From Phoebastria nigripes (taxonomy: Eukaryota; Chordata; Aves; Procellariiformes; Diomedeidae), in NCBI GenBank assembly GCA_035582835.1, contig JAYKAV010001000.1:571178-635177 (forward strand): a stretch of DNA of 64,000 nt, in the 5' to 3' direction. This document shows, piece by piece, positions 1 through 14,936 of this stretch (positions are counted from its first letter, which is position 1; every line of letters starts with the position of its first letter). Made by a program: the position numbers and the translations under genes. The notes below the pieces were generated by a model that was not told where the DNA came from, did no database searches, and saw only the letters and a program-made list of their open reading frames with translations.

Positions 1-13
1 TAACTTTGTAAAA

Positions 14-58
14 TAATAATAATAATAACAACTAGTAGTAGTAGCAGTAGTAGTATTC
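14..58. repeat. Trinucleotide repeat (AAT)n/(AGT)n
   Basis: About five AAT units are followed by interrupted AGT/AGC units at the left edge. Confidence 0.85.
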
Positions 59-3000
59 TAAAAGTGTTTCTGGTTGTTACAGCTCTCCATGTTCAGACCC
101 TGATTCCAAATACCAATCCCATACCAATAGTCCCTGCATATATATTTTGACTTCCAGAACATTAGTGATACCAGTTGTTTCTTAGGGTTTGAAACAGACA
201 AAATATCTTGAAAAGTATGAAAGAATGTATTGTTTCGATATTTCTGCTTATTTGTTTTGTGGAGGTTTGTGTTTGTTTTGCTGCAAGGAATCAAGAAAAA
301 CTTTGTTTTTTGAACAAGTGAGTTATAGGAAGGAAAGGATTAATTATACTCATGAACCCTGTATTGTTAGCCACAGTGATAACCATAGACATATTTTACT
401 CCTATAAATAGCTCCTCTTTTATCTAACATCTTTCAGTCAGATGGTGCTAAGATCCCTCCTTCCTCACTAAGATTCCTACAATCCATACTTCAGCAGTAT
501 GTTTTATATGTAATACAATAAAATCCACAAAATGTGCTCTTGCTTTGCCTTTTAGTACAGTAGCATAAAATTATGAAAGGAATAATGGGTGTAGGGGATG
601 AATAAGAACAGTCGGGTTTGGATTTCATTTTCTAAATGAATTCAGCTGGACTGACAGCCCTAGAGGTGCCCTTAAGCAGAGAAATTGTTAGAGAAGGTTA
701 GATTAGGTGGTAATTGCAGGACAGAATAGAAGTTGAACAACTGTTTGTCTGTCTTTCTGGATTTTTGAGAACTGAATCAGTTTGGCATATTGAGAAACCA
801 GGAAAACAGTGGGCTTCTCACATTGTTTGTCCTGAAAACTAAAACCTCAATAATGTAAAAATGCTGAAAAGCCTCTAAAGATATTCTACAAAATTCCGAA
901 CTTGTATTGCTAAGAGGGTATTTACTTATGTTAGGGCTCCATCTACAGTTCTGAGGAAGAAAATCTTACCATTGATGGCAGCTATCTCAGCTTCTGGGGC
1001 TTCACTGATTCACCATGTTTAACACAATAAATTCTCTCCTTTTACTTGGGTCAGCATACTTCAAGCTAATTTGCAGCCACAGTTAAAGTTTCTGATCTCT
1101 AATTATTTCCAGAAAATAAGGTTATATTGACCATTTCTTTATATGCCAGTATTCTGGTAGGGTTGGCTTAAATTTCAAGTAGTTTTATTATCAAAAGGCT
1201 AGCAGGCACAGAGAGTCTTATCATATAATCTCACTCACACATTTATCAAGTTCCATTTTTAAAATTGTTAGGATTTTTGCCCCCTCACTATTTCAGTTTG
1301 AGAGGCTCTTCAAGAACATCATTCCTCAGATGATGAGCACCATTCCAGTACTTTCAATCTAAATGTGTTAATAGGCTTCTTGTATCCTCTTGATTTTAAG
1401 CCACTATTGACCTTGAGTTAAAATAGATTGGATGTAACCCTCAGCCTCAATTTAAGATAACATTTAGAAACAGTTATAGTACTTAACGTAACTAAATAAC
1501 TAAAATAGTGCTGTTTTATTTGGTACTTTTTGCCACCCACATATGAACTGGAATTTGACTTACGTCTTCCATTTCTTTGGAACAGTCAACCAGAAGAGAA
1601 AACAGCCACTTGTGAGGAAAATGGAAGCTGAGCAATACATAAGTGCAAGTATGTTTANTTCTCTACTGCTGTCTGTATGCTAATCTATTGAATAATTTAT
1701 CTTATATAAGTAAAAACAAGCAAACAAAAAATACTCAAATCTTGTCCTTCACTTATAAAACAAGTAGAAGTAGGTAATAAATTAGGGGAAATAGTTAAAT
1801 ATAAAAAATGGCAATAAAAAGGAGGGTTAAACATGGGACAATACAAAGCATTGACATGGTTTAGTGGAAGTCTCACACTTAAGCAAATAGACACATGAAG
1901 TTGATAGGACAAACCTTAGAGGTTCAGAGATCAGTCTTTTTTATATGAACAGTTAATCTGTACTAATGAGAGTTTAGCTACCGACTGCATAATAGTAGCC
2001 AAGAAATGCATGGAATAGTGGGCATTTGCTTGAGCATGACCAAGCACGTTAAAAAGTTGTAAGAATCTAAGAAGAGTGTCGTTAAAGAATGTGACAACTG
2101 TCTAGTAACTAAGGTTGAACATTGGACTTTCCAATTAGAAAAGGAAGACTCAGTAATTGACATAATGGATAAACAAATAATTATTTGGGGTATGTGTGTT
2201 TAATAGTTAATAACTTTTTAATAAATAGCACACAAAAAAAATCCAGTTCTCAATTTTCTTCTAAAATAAAGCTCACACAAAGTGAATGCTTTCTCTGTAC
2301 CCATTTGCAGCAGTCCTCCATGCAGTTGCAGAAGTCTTAGCAATAGCTGTCTACTGAGGGTAAATTTAAGTTGCTTACTTCAGTACCTCAAGAGCAGTGA
2401 GGTACTCTACCTTCCTGTTTACTGGAGGGTAGTGTACAGTAAGAGAATGCACACATGATTACTGTGGAGCAGATGATGGTACCCTCTGGTCACCTCTATG
2501 TCAAAACTATTATTTGCTAATGTTCTTGTGGATCTGAAACTGGAATGGATGTGTGTCTGTTTCCTGAATATTTGTGACAAGTAAGAAATATTAAGGAATG
2601 AAACAAGAGTTGCAAAATGAGAACAAGCAGCTCTAGCAGATGCTGCTATAGGAAAATACTGTGAAGAAAAGGGAGTTGGATGTGGGCACGAAAAAAATCT
2701 CTCTAGACTAGTTTCATTGCAGTGTTCCCCACTTAAATGAGGAACAGCAAAATTATTAAAGAAACTATCCAGTTAAAAATCAGGAATAGTGCTCCAAATC
2801 AACAAGACTGAGCTAATGCAAGTTAGAAAATATGGGAGAAACAGTTGTTAGTGCAGTTACCTCACCATTTGCCAGTAGGGGGAAGGGAAATTTCTTTACA
2901 ATTCTGAGAGAGGCATAAAAAGCGCTCGCAGCTCAACTAAAGAAAAAGCTTGCAGTATTAGATATTTGGCAAACTATAGGAAGTTCAGTTCAATAATTTT

Positions 3001-3265
3001 GAAGGGTTTGTGTGTTGGGTTTTGTTTGTTTTGGTTTTTTTAAATTGTGAGTAGATAATACCCTTAATACTGTGGCAGGTTTCTGCTGTTCTTCCAGAGT
3101 GGATTGTAAAAAAGATATCAGCAAATAGAAGACAACGTGGAAGACAAGAAAGAGCCTGCTTACAGAGAAGGACAAGGTCTGTGGTAATTTAAAGTGATGG
3201 CTTTTTGTCTTGTGTTGTTGTAAGTGTCACGATGTTTTACAGGCTTACAGAACGTTGTTGCACTC

Positions 3266-3292
3266 TTTTTTTTTTTTTTTTTTTTTTTTTTT
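3266..3292. repeat. T27 homopolymer
   Basis: An uninterrupted T run followed by CAGCC. It could look like a polypyrimidine tract, but no exon is recognisable behind it. Confidence 0.95.
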
Positions 3293-4120
3293 CAGCCTAC
3301 CTAAATTGTATTTTGATGCATGCAAAATTTTGATGAGCAGGAACCAATACATTTATAAACACAGCAACCTTACAATATGAATTTAAAATTTAATCCAAAG
3401 AAATGTGAATAGTTTTTAAAACAAGTAAATTATTTTGAGTATACAATCAGTGAGGAGAAATTTTCACAATGAAAAGAAAGCTGAGGCTGTCCAAAACTTG
3501 CCAACTCTTTGGATGCTCACATATGTTCAGAGTTTTTAGGCCTCCTATTACAAAAAGTTCATTTGTAGGTTGGCCAGAACAGCAAAACCACTACATAAGT
3601 TGTGTAAAGAAAGGAAAGCATTTCAGTGATCAGCAGTGTGTGATTTAGCATTTTGAGAGTCAAAGAGGCTCTTGTGATTGCTCCTGTTTTAGTCTCCCTG
3701 CATTTCAAAAACCCTTTCATATTGTGCACAGCTGCTAACACTTACAGTTTGGGGATAGTGTTGACACAGGAACACAAAGGGTTTGAGATATTGCTAGCTT
3801 ATTACCAGGGTGGGAGGTCAGGGGGAGGATGTGTGGGGGTAGGAGTTTTCCAAAGACAACTTATTGCAAAAGTAACTCATGACTATGGTTAAAGACTATT
3901 TTCTTGGTTGGAAATTTATGATCAGGATAGACCATGCATCTCATTCAATGATTCTGTAGATTCAGGTATTCATTCTGAGGGAAACTTGCCAAGCAGTTAC
4001 AGATCTACCACACTGTGCCACAGACTTGAACAGAATCACGGCAATGCTACTGTTGCATTCATATGGCATTTTGATTGCTAGTTGCAAGTATTTCCATAAA
4101 CAGGAATGAGTGAACTTGGT

Positions 4121-4190
4121 AAAAAAAAAAAAAAAAAAAAAAATTACCAATTAAATAAAAAAAACCATCAAAAAAAAAAAAAAAAAAAAA
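4121..4190. repeat. Two A runs (A23 and A21) separated by AT-rich spacer
   Basis: A runs at 4121-4143 and 4170-4190 enclose a 26-base AT-rich spacer. They may be paired poly(A) tails of degraded retroposons. Confidence 0.9.
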
Positions 4191-7100
4191 GAGCCTTTTC
4201 TATTCTAGACCCATGAGTTGCTGAAACTGAAAGTAGAATCTTGAAATTTGTGCTATATATGAACAAGCAGTTGACAAACTGCTTACTTGAGAAAGTATCT
4301 TTTTGAGCTATCACAATAAAAGCTTATTGTTTGCTATGTGAAATACGAAGTATTCTACAGGAGATGNAAAACAGTTGATGATGGCAAGGACAGGGCATTG
4401 ATGTGCACAGATAAATGTGGTTGGTATGTCAGATCACAGGATATATGGAAAGGTGAACAGAATCTGGCCCCTCTGTGGGGTCATTTTAATTATGCTGATT
4501 GGGCCTCTCCAGTGATGGGTACCTGTAACATCAGACTGTACTTAATTTTTTGAGAAAAAGGAGATAACATCATGATTTTTAAACTGCTGGACTGCAGGAA
4601 CCTTGGCATTTTGCACATTATGCTTGGGCCTGAGTGAGGTTCTCGCAGTCTAGCAACTCTGGACATTTTCAGAAAGTGGCCTATAAGAACCCGAGGAGAA
4701 GCTGGTTGCACTTGGGCTGAGGTTAAAGACTTAAATTGTTTTAGTAAGTTTGTCAAGCTCTCTAGTCTGTAGAGAAAGACAAGTTGTTTGCAAAGTGACT
4801 CAGATCAGGAATTTAACCAAACCTTGATGGACCACCTTTTGGGTGGAATCATTTCTTGCCAGAGAGAAGAAATCAAGAGAGCTTAGACCACTAGGTTAAG
4901 CATAACCTTTGTAAATACCCTCAAGGGATTTCATACAGTGTTTGGTAGTGTTTGGAACTGAAAAAAATACTATTGTCATGGATGAAGTTCCTAAAAAGGA
5001 AAAAAAAAAAAAAAATTTGGATGATGTAGAAAACCTGTAGATAAAACTCATGTTTATTTCTGCAAAAATTAAAACACTCTAGCAGGTAAGGATACTTAGC
5101 TGTACTTTTTATAATGTCTCCAAGCATGATTTTACAATCCNAGGAGAAAGAAAAGCAGGACTCCTTTGAGCGATCCAATAAAATACTGATACATATATAA
5201 GAAGTAATGAATGGGATACATTGGGTCCCAAGACTTTATTCAGAGTTGTTAATAAGGAATAGATGATGTGATAACAAGGATTTCAGTAAAATTGCCTCAC
5301 TATAATGATTGTATGATGTGCTGACTAACAAAGACTTTGAAGCAAGAAGCAAAGAAACAATTTCCATCTGTTCAAAAATGTTGTGCATTTTTTATAAATA
5401 CACAGGATTAAAGGAAAAAAACACCTGATTTCAGCATCTGTTTCTTTTCAACTGGAAACAAATGAAGGTTAGTAAGCTTTTGGCTGTTGGAGTGGTTTTG
5501 GTGGGGGTTTTTTGCTTGTTTGTTTTTTCAAAACTCAGGTAAAAAAAATGGGGTAATAGTATGTCCAATAGTAACAACTTGGTGTTGCGTTCATAGAGAA
5601 AGAATTTGGATTCCTATCCAAAACATATGTTTTTCTGTAAAAGTCAGAAGGGGTGAAAAAAACCCTCAAAACTTCGAAGCTAAAGAAATTTTGTACAAAA
5701 TGAACATGTCAGTATGCTTCAACTGGCAAACAGTGAGTTGCCTGTAACCTCCAGGCTGTTCTTACACTGCGTGACAATCACTGCTTAGAGCTGCAATTTC
5801 ACCTGATCACTATGATACAGGTCAGATCTTCACAATTCCTTTCTCCTCCAGCTTTATTTCTGTGAAAATTCTACATAACCTAAACCATTGTTAATATTCT
5901 GCTTGTGGTAACTCTGATTTTAATGCTAAACTATGCCACCAAATTAGTTAATTTTAATGCTCACTGAAAATTGAGAGGTTGGAGTTGAAAAAGTAGGAAA
6001 ACTTCTACTCCTTGAGGTATCTTGCTGATTTTAGTCACCATCAAAATTCACACTTTAACCAGCATGATACAAATCAATCTACCTTGTCACCATCAGAGTG
6101 CAAAGCATCCATCTGAAGAGAATGCTTAAAGCCTTGACATGTAAGGTGTTTGACTGGACCTTCTCTCCACTCTGCAAAGCATCCAGCGAACTTCTGCTGT
6201 ACAAATGGATTCATAGAAGTCTCATGAGCAAGGTCAATCCTTGACTTCGTCTGTTCTTTCATCTGCTCTCATGACCCGTTGCCTTAAAGTGCTAACATGT
6301 CAAGCTCAATTAAAGTTGTTTGCAGCTTTCTAGATATTTACTAGGTAAGGTGGATTTGCCCTATTGGCTTTTGTCTTCTGCAAGGATATAAAACACTCAG
6401 AAACTGATAGAGATGCGTGGAACATATATAGCTTTAAAATATTACAGGGGAGAGGGGGCAAAAAAAAACATTATGATGTACAGGCTTCAATCAGAATTAA
6501 AGCAGTTGTATGTTTGGGCTTGATATTTTTACTTTGAATTTATATTGATACCATAGTGGAAGGATAATTTTAGCATGAGTATGTGCTTATCTTTTCCAGT
6601 CAAATGTATGACAGACAGAAGTCTAACTGTAATTTATCTTTTCTGGTTAAATATATATACAGAAAATAAAGAGGACAAAACACAGGTTTATTATGACTGA
6701 AACCATGACACATTTGTATCCGTGGCAGGCAGAGATTCCATGTAAAATGTGAACATTTTCAACCTTGCTTATCAGCAAACAGAAGAAAGTTCTGCTTTTA
6801 ATAATACATATTCTACCTGTTTTGTTTTGTAGTTGGTTTTTGGTTGGCTTGAATGTATTGGCCAGCATAATTTGGCTAAATGATAGCTGTATGTGGTGGA
6901 GTAGAAAGGAGCAAATATTTGAATTGTGTAAACATCAAAGATGANGTTTATTTATGTTGCTATGAAGTGATGAGACTGACAGAAAGTAGGTCACACTTAT
7001 GAAAGACAAGAAACTTTATAATGGTGAGATGTGTAAAGTTGTAGATTAATTTCACAAATGAGGTTAGGGAATCCCTACTGCTTAAGAGTTTTTAAAACTA

Positions 7101-9379
7101 TTCCAAATGTGATGCATGCTCTCAAGCTTAATCTGGGACAGACAAATAGGCTGTCCCTATGACAAAGGCTCCTACCCCATCTCAGTACTTAACATTTCAC
7201 AGTATGACCCATAATAATCAGGAATATTAACAATTTTGAGCAATTATACTAGTGACAATTACTTCTCAAAAATCTCTGTTGTGATTCGAATGATATGACT
7301 TTGTTGCTTCTTACACTGGAAGAATCAACAGGAATTGTTGTAATATTCCCTTAACTTTCTAAAGGTTCGTTTGTGTTCTCCGAAAAAATGTCAGTATTAA
7401 GAGAGTTGTTTTAGGGCGTGGACATGTCAATAGATGCTGCTCTACACTAGGAAGCTGTGCGTATGGTCTTAGTTCTTGGTAAATGGAAGTAATTTGCTGC
7501 TTACCAAAAGACATTTAAGCTACCCCACACCTATAGATCTGTCAGTCAGCTTCCTTTGCAGCTCATGTTATTGCATAGCAGCAGTGCTGTCTTTCTGCTT
7601 TAAACTCCATGTGCGAGACACAAAAGGTCATTTGCCCTCCACTGATACAGGAGAGCTGTCCGGCACGGGGCTGTGGACTGAGAGAGGTTGCAGGTATGAG
7701 TCTGCAGCTGAGGAATGCATCATTTAGCAAGGCGCCTGTTCAGAGGAGTCCTTTACAAACATGTGCATCACAGTTGCTGATTGATGCCACTCAGTGTATT
7801 GTGTTTGGCATGTAGCACAAGTATCTGCGTAGGGAGCCAGGTCCAGACCTAGTTCACCTGGAGGAGCCACTCTCTCCATGGATTTTCTAGCTTAGGGAGA
7901 CTACAGTGCCCTATTGGGGCCTAACTGAGATGTGGTAACTAGCTACTCCTTTGTAAGTTCATACCCAAGTTTACTGAGTAGTGATTTTCTTGTGCAACAG
8001 ATCTAATTTTCCTTGTTGTAGTCCATCTAAGTAGATGATTAGTTGTCTTAAATAGTTATTTTTGTCAATTGTTATTTTTTAACTTGGAGTAACTTAATAT
8101 TTAAAAGTACAAATATTTTGCTTAGTAGTAAAATTTTACAGTTGTACTTCTGGTATAAGGTTTGTTAATTTTGGCGTAAGTTTTTAAAAATTACATTGTG
8201 TGCTATCAAGCACTTATATTGCCACTGAGTAGAATGATAGCTTTATAAGTATTTGACTTTTTCTGTACTTTTACGGTTGTATGTTTAATGAGGTCTGACA
8301 TTATCTATCCAACAATGTTGCATATTCATTTTGATAATCATAGTACAATTAATAAGGTCCCATGATAAACCCAATGAAGTTGTACTGAAGTTGTATTAAG
8401 CTGTAACTGCTATTTTACTTGAGAAAGCTTAGCTATAAAATATAATGTGACTTGCCTGAAGCCACACAGCAAATCTTTAAGAAAGCCAGAGCGGGTTTGG
8501 ATTTATTCCTTCTATCTTTTGTTTTAAATATAAGATATATTTCTTCTTCCAAATAAGGTAAGACATGTAGGGAGAAATTATCATGGTTGTATACCCCAGA
8601 AAAGAAATAGATTATGCATTAGTGTACATTAGCATATATGTTTGCACTTGCAAGTTAAGATCAGTCATCAAAAATTTCATCTTAAATGAAAATTTTAATA
8701 AGTATGTGCATTTGAACAACTATACAGCTTTATTATCTGAACTGTGCCTTTCTCTAAAAATGCATAAATATGCATCTACTTGAAAGATTTCTAATATTGC
8801 TATATTAAAATTCTTATTATCAATAAAAAAAATCTGTAGAATAACAAATGATTTTTCCATATGCAAAAATCTTTAGAACTGTGTGGTCTAAAAATGAGAC
8901 ATTTCCAAATAAAATTGAGCTATGTGGAAGAAATTGAGGGAAAAGTCCTTAAGGTGACTTTTAAATGAAAATGAAATGTCTTTTAGTAAGTTTCAGAGGT
9001 ACAATATTACAGACTAGTAGAATTGTATCTCATTAATTTCAAACATAGATTTTATGTGAGGCTATTTGATTATAATTTGATTATCTGACCCTGTAATTAA
9101 AGTTTATTGCCAATTTCAAAGCTTATGTGTAAAATGAACTGGTTTTCTTCAAAGCAATATACAATCCATTGGACTCATTGACTTCTAGTTTTGCATTTAA
9201 ATCGAAAAGTCTGTTATAACATGACAAACAGGTTCAGTTTTTGATCATTAATCCTGCTGAGCAATATTCATAAATTCAATTTTGAATCAGTTGGAATACT
9301 TTTCTTTTATTAGTTTCTGTGTTATTAAATGAGATTGTTTCTGACTAATATATTTCTGGACTCAAACTGTAGCTCCAAG

Positions 9380-9760
9380 CTGTTATTCAAATCAAATAAC
9401 ATGCCCCTTACTTGTGCCTAGCACTAATAAATGCCAACTTGTGATACATTTGCTGGAGACTGTCACGAATATTAAAGGAGGCAATAATGCCACTAATGTC
9501 TCATAAGTAAGCTTATTTTTCTAAAGGGCTGAAATCAGTCATCCTACTGAGGGGGGCAAAGGGGGAAGAACCTTTAAGACTTAAAGCCTAAAGCATTATT
9601 TTACTCAGCTAAATATTATTATCGAGGAGGTAAATGACCAAGAAATTACCACTGGAGAGAATGAAAAATATAACATGTAACTTCTGGTGCCACCCCGAGC
9701 AACAGAAATGCATCCACTGGCTAAGCATATGCTGGGTTTAGTAGAATTGCATGTTCATTG
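9380..9760. promoter_or_regulatory. Candidate conserved non-coding element D
   Basis: A complex stretch holds TTATTCAAATCAAATAACAT, AATAATGCCACTAATG and TCATAAGTAAGCTTATTTTT. It differs from the surrounding low-complexity AT-rich DNA. This is a weak call based on motif density only. Confidence 0.25.
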
Positions 9761-12700
9761 GTTTGGAGGCATGTTTTTCTCCCTTTGAGTGTTTGAATTA
9801 AAGGAAGAAAAAAAAGGCTCTTTTACTGTTATTGTCAACCACCTACTCCAGTTCTTTTGAGATATGACTGGTAATAGTTAGGGGTTTTGGTATAGAATAC
9901 AAGTTTAACACGTTGACATGAAATTATCTAATATATAAATAGGATTAACTTGTCTAAGAAGTCATCCCGCAGTCTGGACAACTTGGGAAGGAGTGTACCA
10001 GGTGGGGCAGGAGGTATGACTGGGACTGAGAGACGTAGCATGGACCCTACCTGTGTCCTGGTTGGATACAAAGGCAATGCTGAGATTTAGACACAATCAT
10101 TTTACCTATTTTGCTTTCTCCTATCCAGGATATTCCCCCTTTTTTGTTGGAGGTAGAATATTGATAATGAATGTCCATTCTATGACTCTATGTACTTTTT
10201 TATGCCACTTTGAGCCACACATTCATCCCTCTGTTTCTCTAGCTTTCCCCCAAATGTTTTAAACTTAATTTAAAAAAGAGGTAGTTGTGGTTTATATTTT
10301 GTGCAGTATGAGTTCTTAGCTTTCCTACTTTCTCAAAAGTTCTGTGTAATAACCTTGTATTTTCTTTCCTAAAATAAAAAAATCTCTTATTTCTATTAAA
10401 GTTCATTAGTGTCAGTATCACAGAATGTACCAAAATAACTGATAGGTTCTAGAAGAGCAACTAATGTATTTGGGTTTGGTTCACTTTTTTTTTTAATGAT
10501 GATTCCTACATCAAAGGTGCTTTTAATTGGAAAGAATGAAAGGGTCGAGACAAAATCCGATGTTCTGTTTCATGACTGCCTTTAATTTTTACAAACTGTT
10601 CTGTGTTGTGCAGGACGTATTTCAATTTGATTAAGTTTACAAATTGTCTTTGACATCTGCATTAGTTGTTTCAGAAAGGTGCTCTTTCTTACGGACATCA
10701 TTAGAAGTTTTGTAGCCTAGCTGGAAAGCCTGTACTGTTCACACATTTTCTTACGGCCTCCAGCCGCCTTACCTCAGGCAGTGATCTTGTCAGAGTTCAT
10801 AAGCTAACAGGTCATGCGAGACGAGTTATGAACGGGATACCAGTAAGGAGGCATCACTTTACCCTCTGAGCCAGCAGGGAACCCCTGACCTAGCACTTTG
10901 CTTTTAGATTTTCAGTTTTTCATGTAAAACAGAAACTAATCATGACTTCTCATCATTAGAGATATTACTGGACTATCTGGAACTGAGGCGGAGCTACAGT
11001 TCACAGAGTAGATGAACAATACTTGCCTAAAGTGTCCTGTAATTTAACTGATTTTTTTTTTTTTTTTTTTTAAATTCTAAAATGTTGCCTTGTTTAACAA
11101 ATGCTATGACCCTCCCCAAAGAGGGATTCTATCAGTGCCTCCTCTGTAATATCTCATTATTTCTGAAGTGCAGTGGAACCATTTGGTTTGAACGCTTCTA
11201 TGTTATTTTTTAAATGGCAAATTTTTATTTGGCACTTGTTATTATAGACATAATACTTGGTTCTTACAATGAAAATAGTAAGGTGACAGATTGTCATATA
11301 TAATGCAGATTATGACTGATAGCATGTGATCTTAAGCTTGGATAGTATGATGCCAAAATGACTTGAAATGTATTTATATTTCCATCCTCTTGTGACCAGG
11401 ATCAGTCCTCAAATTGTGAGTTAGAACAGCCTCAGCCTGCATGGTAAGAAAGAAGCCCATTCAAAAATGACTTTGCTATCTAATTATCTTAACTTAACAG
11501 TAGTTAAGTTCTTCTATCTACTGTTAAAACTATGTTATATACTGCACTGCTTTGATATTACCAGAGAAACGAAATCCGTTTTAGTTTAGGATTTAGTGGC
11601 CAGATCCATTTCAACACATAGTTTTCTCTAACGACAATTGAGTACTTCTTTTCTCACTACACTTTGTTTCAGATTTTTTTATTAAAAATAAGTTATTTTG
11701 GATGCAACCTATTTAGCTGAACAGGCATTTGATACCTGAATTTAAGAACCAAGAAAATTTGGCTTGTTGTAACAAAATAAGTTATCTGATGCAGTGATAT
11801 CATTAGGGTGGCAGAAGAGGTATTGTTTAATCTTAAAGGTAGACTGCTTCTCATAACATGTTCATCCTAAGTTAAATATCTAATATCAATATAAATTTTG
11901 TGGTATACCAAAACACTCTTAACAGTTATCTTTAATATTTTCAGTTTTAAGAGTAGACTTGCTGACTTTAGTTCACATGTAATTATCATCTTCTGTTTTT
12001 GAAAGATAACATGAGAATAGAGAAGTGTGGTAAGACCCATATCTAGCATTGTCAGTTATATTAACAGCAATAACAAAGGCCAATAACAGTGCATTGATTG
12101 TTAGGGATTCTCAATAAGCTTTGTAAGAACTCCAGAACAATGAAAGCTTTTGCCTAATTTAAGAATCTAGGGCCAGGTGCATTGGCAAGTTGTGATTGTT
12201 TTTTGCTGCATGTTTACTGAGATGTGCAGTGATACATGCTTTTTATCTCTATAGCCATAAATTAGTTTATACAAATGTATAGCCCATAACACGTTTTGGT
12301 TTAGCCTTCAGTAGCTCATATCCTCCAGGTTTCCTAGAACAGTAGAAGTTTGAAATAATACTTAGCATATGGTTAGTCTTCAATATGTGCTTAAATATTT
12401 CACTGAATAAATGTGGGAATACTGAATGTGAAAATTAACACTGATGTTAATGTTTTCTTAAGGTAAGTCCATAATTATTATTACTTCTTAAGCAAATCAG
12501 TCTAGTTGTTCAAAAAAAAAAATGGAGCATCTGAACATGCTTGCTGTTTGACATTTAATAAAAAATTAATTAGGCTTGGCATGATTGTTTAAACATTGCT
12601 TAGGTTGCAATTCTGCTTTGAAGAATTTTCTGATTTTAGAGAAACATTATGATAAGTGGTTATCATATCATCTGGTTATCTCCCTCAAAGGATCCCTGAA

Positions 12701-12994
12701 AATAATTAAGAAGTAATATTTTAGAAAATAAATGTAAAATGTTTTTCTTATTCATATTTTAGCTCTGGAAATATTTCTTTTCCAGTACTGGACTACTAGC
12801 AAATTTTTGTTCCTCATAAATATTGTGTTAAAATAGTAAGATAGATAAGATTTTAGTGATACAAAAAATGTAGTGTCAGTGAATGCTACTTGCTGCACGC
12901 TTCATTTCAAGAACTTGAGTCTCTCAGATTAGGGTCTAAAATCTGTCTTCTGTTTGTTTATTTGATTGAATTTTTTTCTTTTCTTTCCTTCCAG

Positions 12995-13102
12995 GAGGGC
13001 CAGCCTTACTACACATTAGAATCAATTGTGATTCCACAAAAGCAAGGAATGAAGACTGTATCCCCAAAGGACTACCTAATATTTGCATACCCTGAAAAGT
13101 AG
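12995..13102 (+). other. Open frame after a strong splice acceptor
   Basis: CTTTTCTTTCCTTCCAG precedes an open frame of 35 codons starting EGQPYYTLESIVIPQKQGMK and ending in TAG. The peptide is not recognised. It may be a last exon, a pseudogene remnant or chance. Confidence 0.2.
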
Positions 13103-14936
13103 GGTTACAAAGTGAGTCAACCTTTTAATCTGCCCAGTAATCACGACTAGGTTAGTGTCTGGTTTTGCTCAACTTACACACTTGCATATCCATACTCATT
13201 TTGCATAGATTATACAGACATATGATTTTTTAAAATAAAATTGAATTGTTTCCTTACAGTGAACAGATTCATGTTGTCTTCTGCAAAATTTTCAGGTTTC
13301 CACTATAAGCACAGACATTCTTCTTTTTTTAAAGGGGATCATAATAATTTTACGAAGAAGTAAGATTTATATAGCATTCATTCATCCTCTCGGTCCTATT
13401 TCCCCAGTCGTAAAAACTTTGGTTTCTTTTTTCTTTTCTAAATTTTCAGAAAAATAATAGCTTTGTGTGTGTGCGTTACTTAAAACTTAAATTGAAGATG
13501 CGCACACCTATCATTTCATTGACATTGTTAAAGGAGCCTGAAGGTTAAGGAGGGACATTTGAAATTCTAGCCATACACTAAAAGTGGAAGGTAGTGCTTC
13601 ACCACTCTTAACAAATTTGGTTCTTTTACGAAGAGGAATTATTTATTTTCATTTCTATTTTAAGTGTGACAGAAGTGACAATAATTTGAATACAAAAAAT
13701 TTGAAATTTTTTTTTTTTCCCAATTGTTGGCAAAGTCTTGAAACTGTTTAGTATTCCAGCTTAATATCTCTCTACATCGTGATGGCAACAGGAGAACGCA
13801 TTAGTATGATGTTTTAATAAATTTCTGTACTTCTTTAATTTGCTATAATAACTTAAAAGTAATTTTTTTGGCATACAGTTAACAGCATCTCAGTAAAATG
13901 AACAGAGATTAACACTATTTTCTCAAATGCACTCTGTAGTCTCAGAAAACGTCACTGTGTCAGTTAACTTTGAATATGTGATTAATATTTTTGTTTCTAA
14001 TGGTTATAGGTTCTAAATTGTCTCTTAAAAGAAATTTTGTATTTTAGATCATAATATGCGCTATTTTTGAAGTGACAGTAATTATGTGATTATAATTTAC
14101 ACCAGAAGCTCACATGGACTTTAAGAAAACTCAACAAACTGTTTTAAGTAGTTAATATTTAGTTTAAATATCAAATGGTTTACTTCATATTTAAATCTTA
14201 AAATCTAAAAATTAATTTCATTGTAAAATTTCAGACTTTCTCCTAGAGGAAAATGAATTTTTTTAGAATGAGATGGTTTGGACTTCAGTTGACTTATTTA
14301 GATNTTTGTTTGGCTGCTTTGTGGTAAAAAAAGCTGCGTATCAGTAATTAGGTTTTGAAGATGATAAAAATCTGGTAACCAGAGTATTTACTTTTATATT
14401 TAATGACCAGAGTGCATCAACGTGGATACACTTTGAAGAATATTAGCCACTCTACAATTGTCTAGTTTGTACTATTTCTTAAACCTGTTTACCAAAATGA
14501 AGAAGAAAAAAAAAGTTTAAAAATATATTCAAAGTATTAAAAAGAAACCCAAATGCACAAACAGCAATTTTAAAGCACAGGAAATTCTTATGCTGACAAT
14601 TTTTTCCTGGTGTGTAGATAGTGTTGTCTATACTTTTGCTACATTTTACTCCAAAATAGTGAAAAACCTGCATCTGTATGAAATGTCATTCTGATTTTCA
14701 TATAAACAACAAATTACTAATTAATTTTCAACAACTGGACTAGGTTAGTACAGTAACTTATTTTACTGAATACTCTAGTTCCTTTTTGTGGAATTAATGT
14801 CATCTCATGCTTTTAAATGATCAATTATAATATTTGTGTAAGTACAATTTTTATTGTAACAAATGGATTATACAACAAATTATGACAAATGGATTTTGTA
14901 TTAAATATTTTATTCTATTGTCTTTTTTTTTCTTAG

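Larger units (their letters stand above)
59..9379. other. Gene-free AT-rich DNA, left part
   Basis: No recognisable gene. Open frames are short and unlike known proteins. Contents are the simple repeats listed separately, scattered T/G tracts (near 3005 and 5493) and possible relics of CR1 tails near 3938. Confidence 0.7.

Noticed and set aside
10178..10196. ATTCTATGACTCTATG, similar to the CR1 terminal repeat
   Set aside because: Too short, and no CR1 body precedes it.
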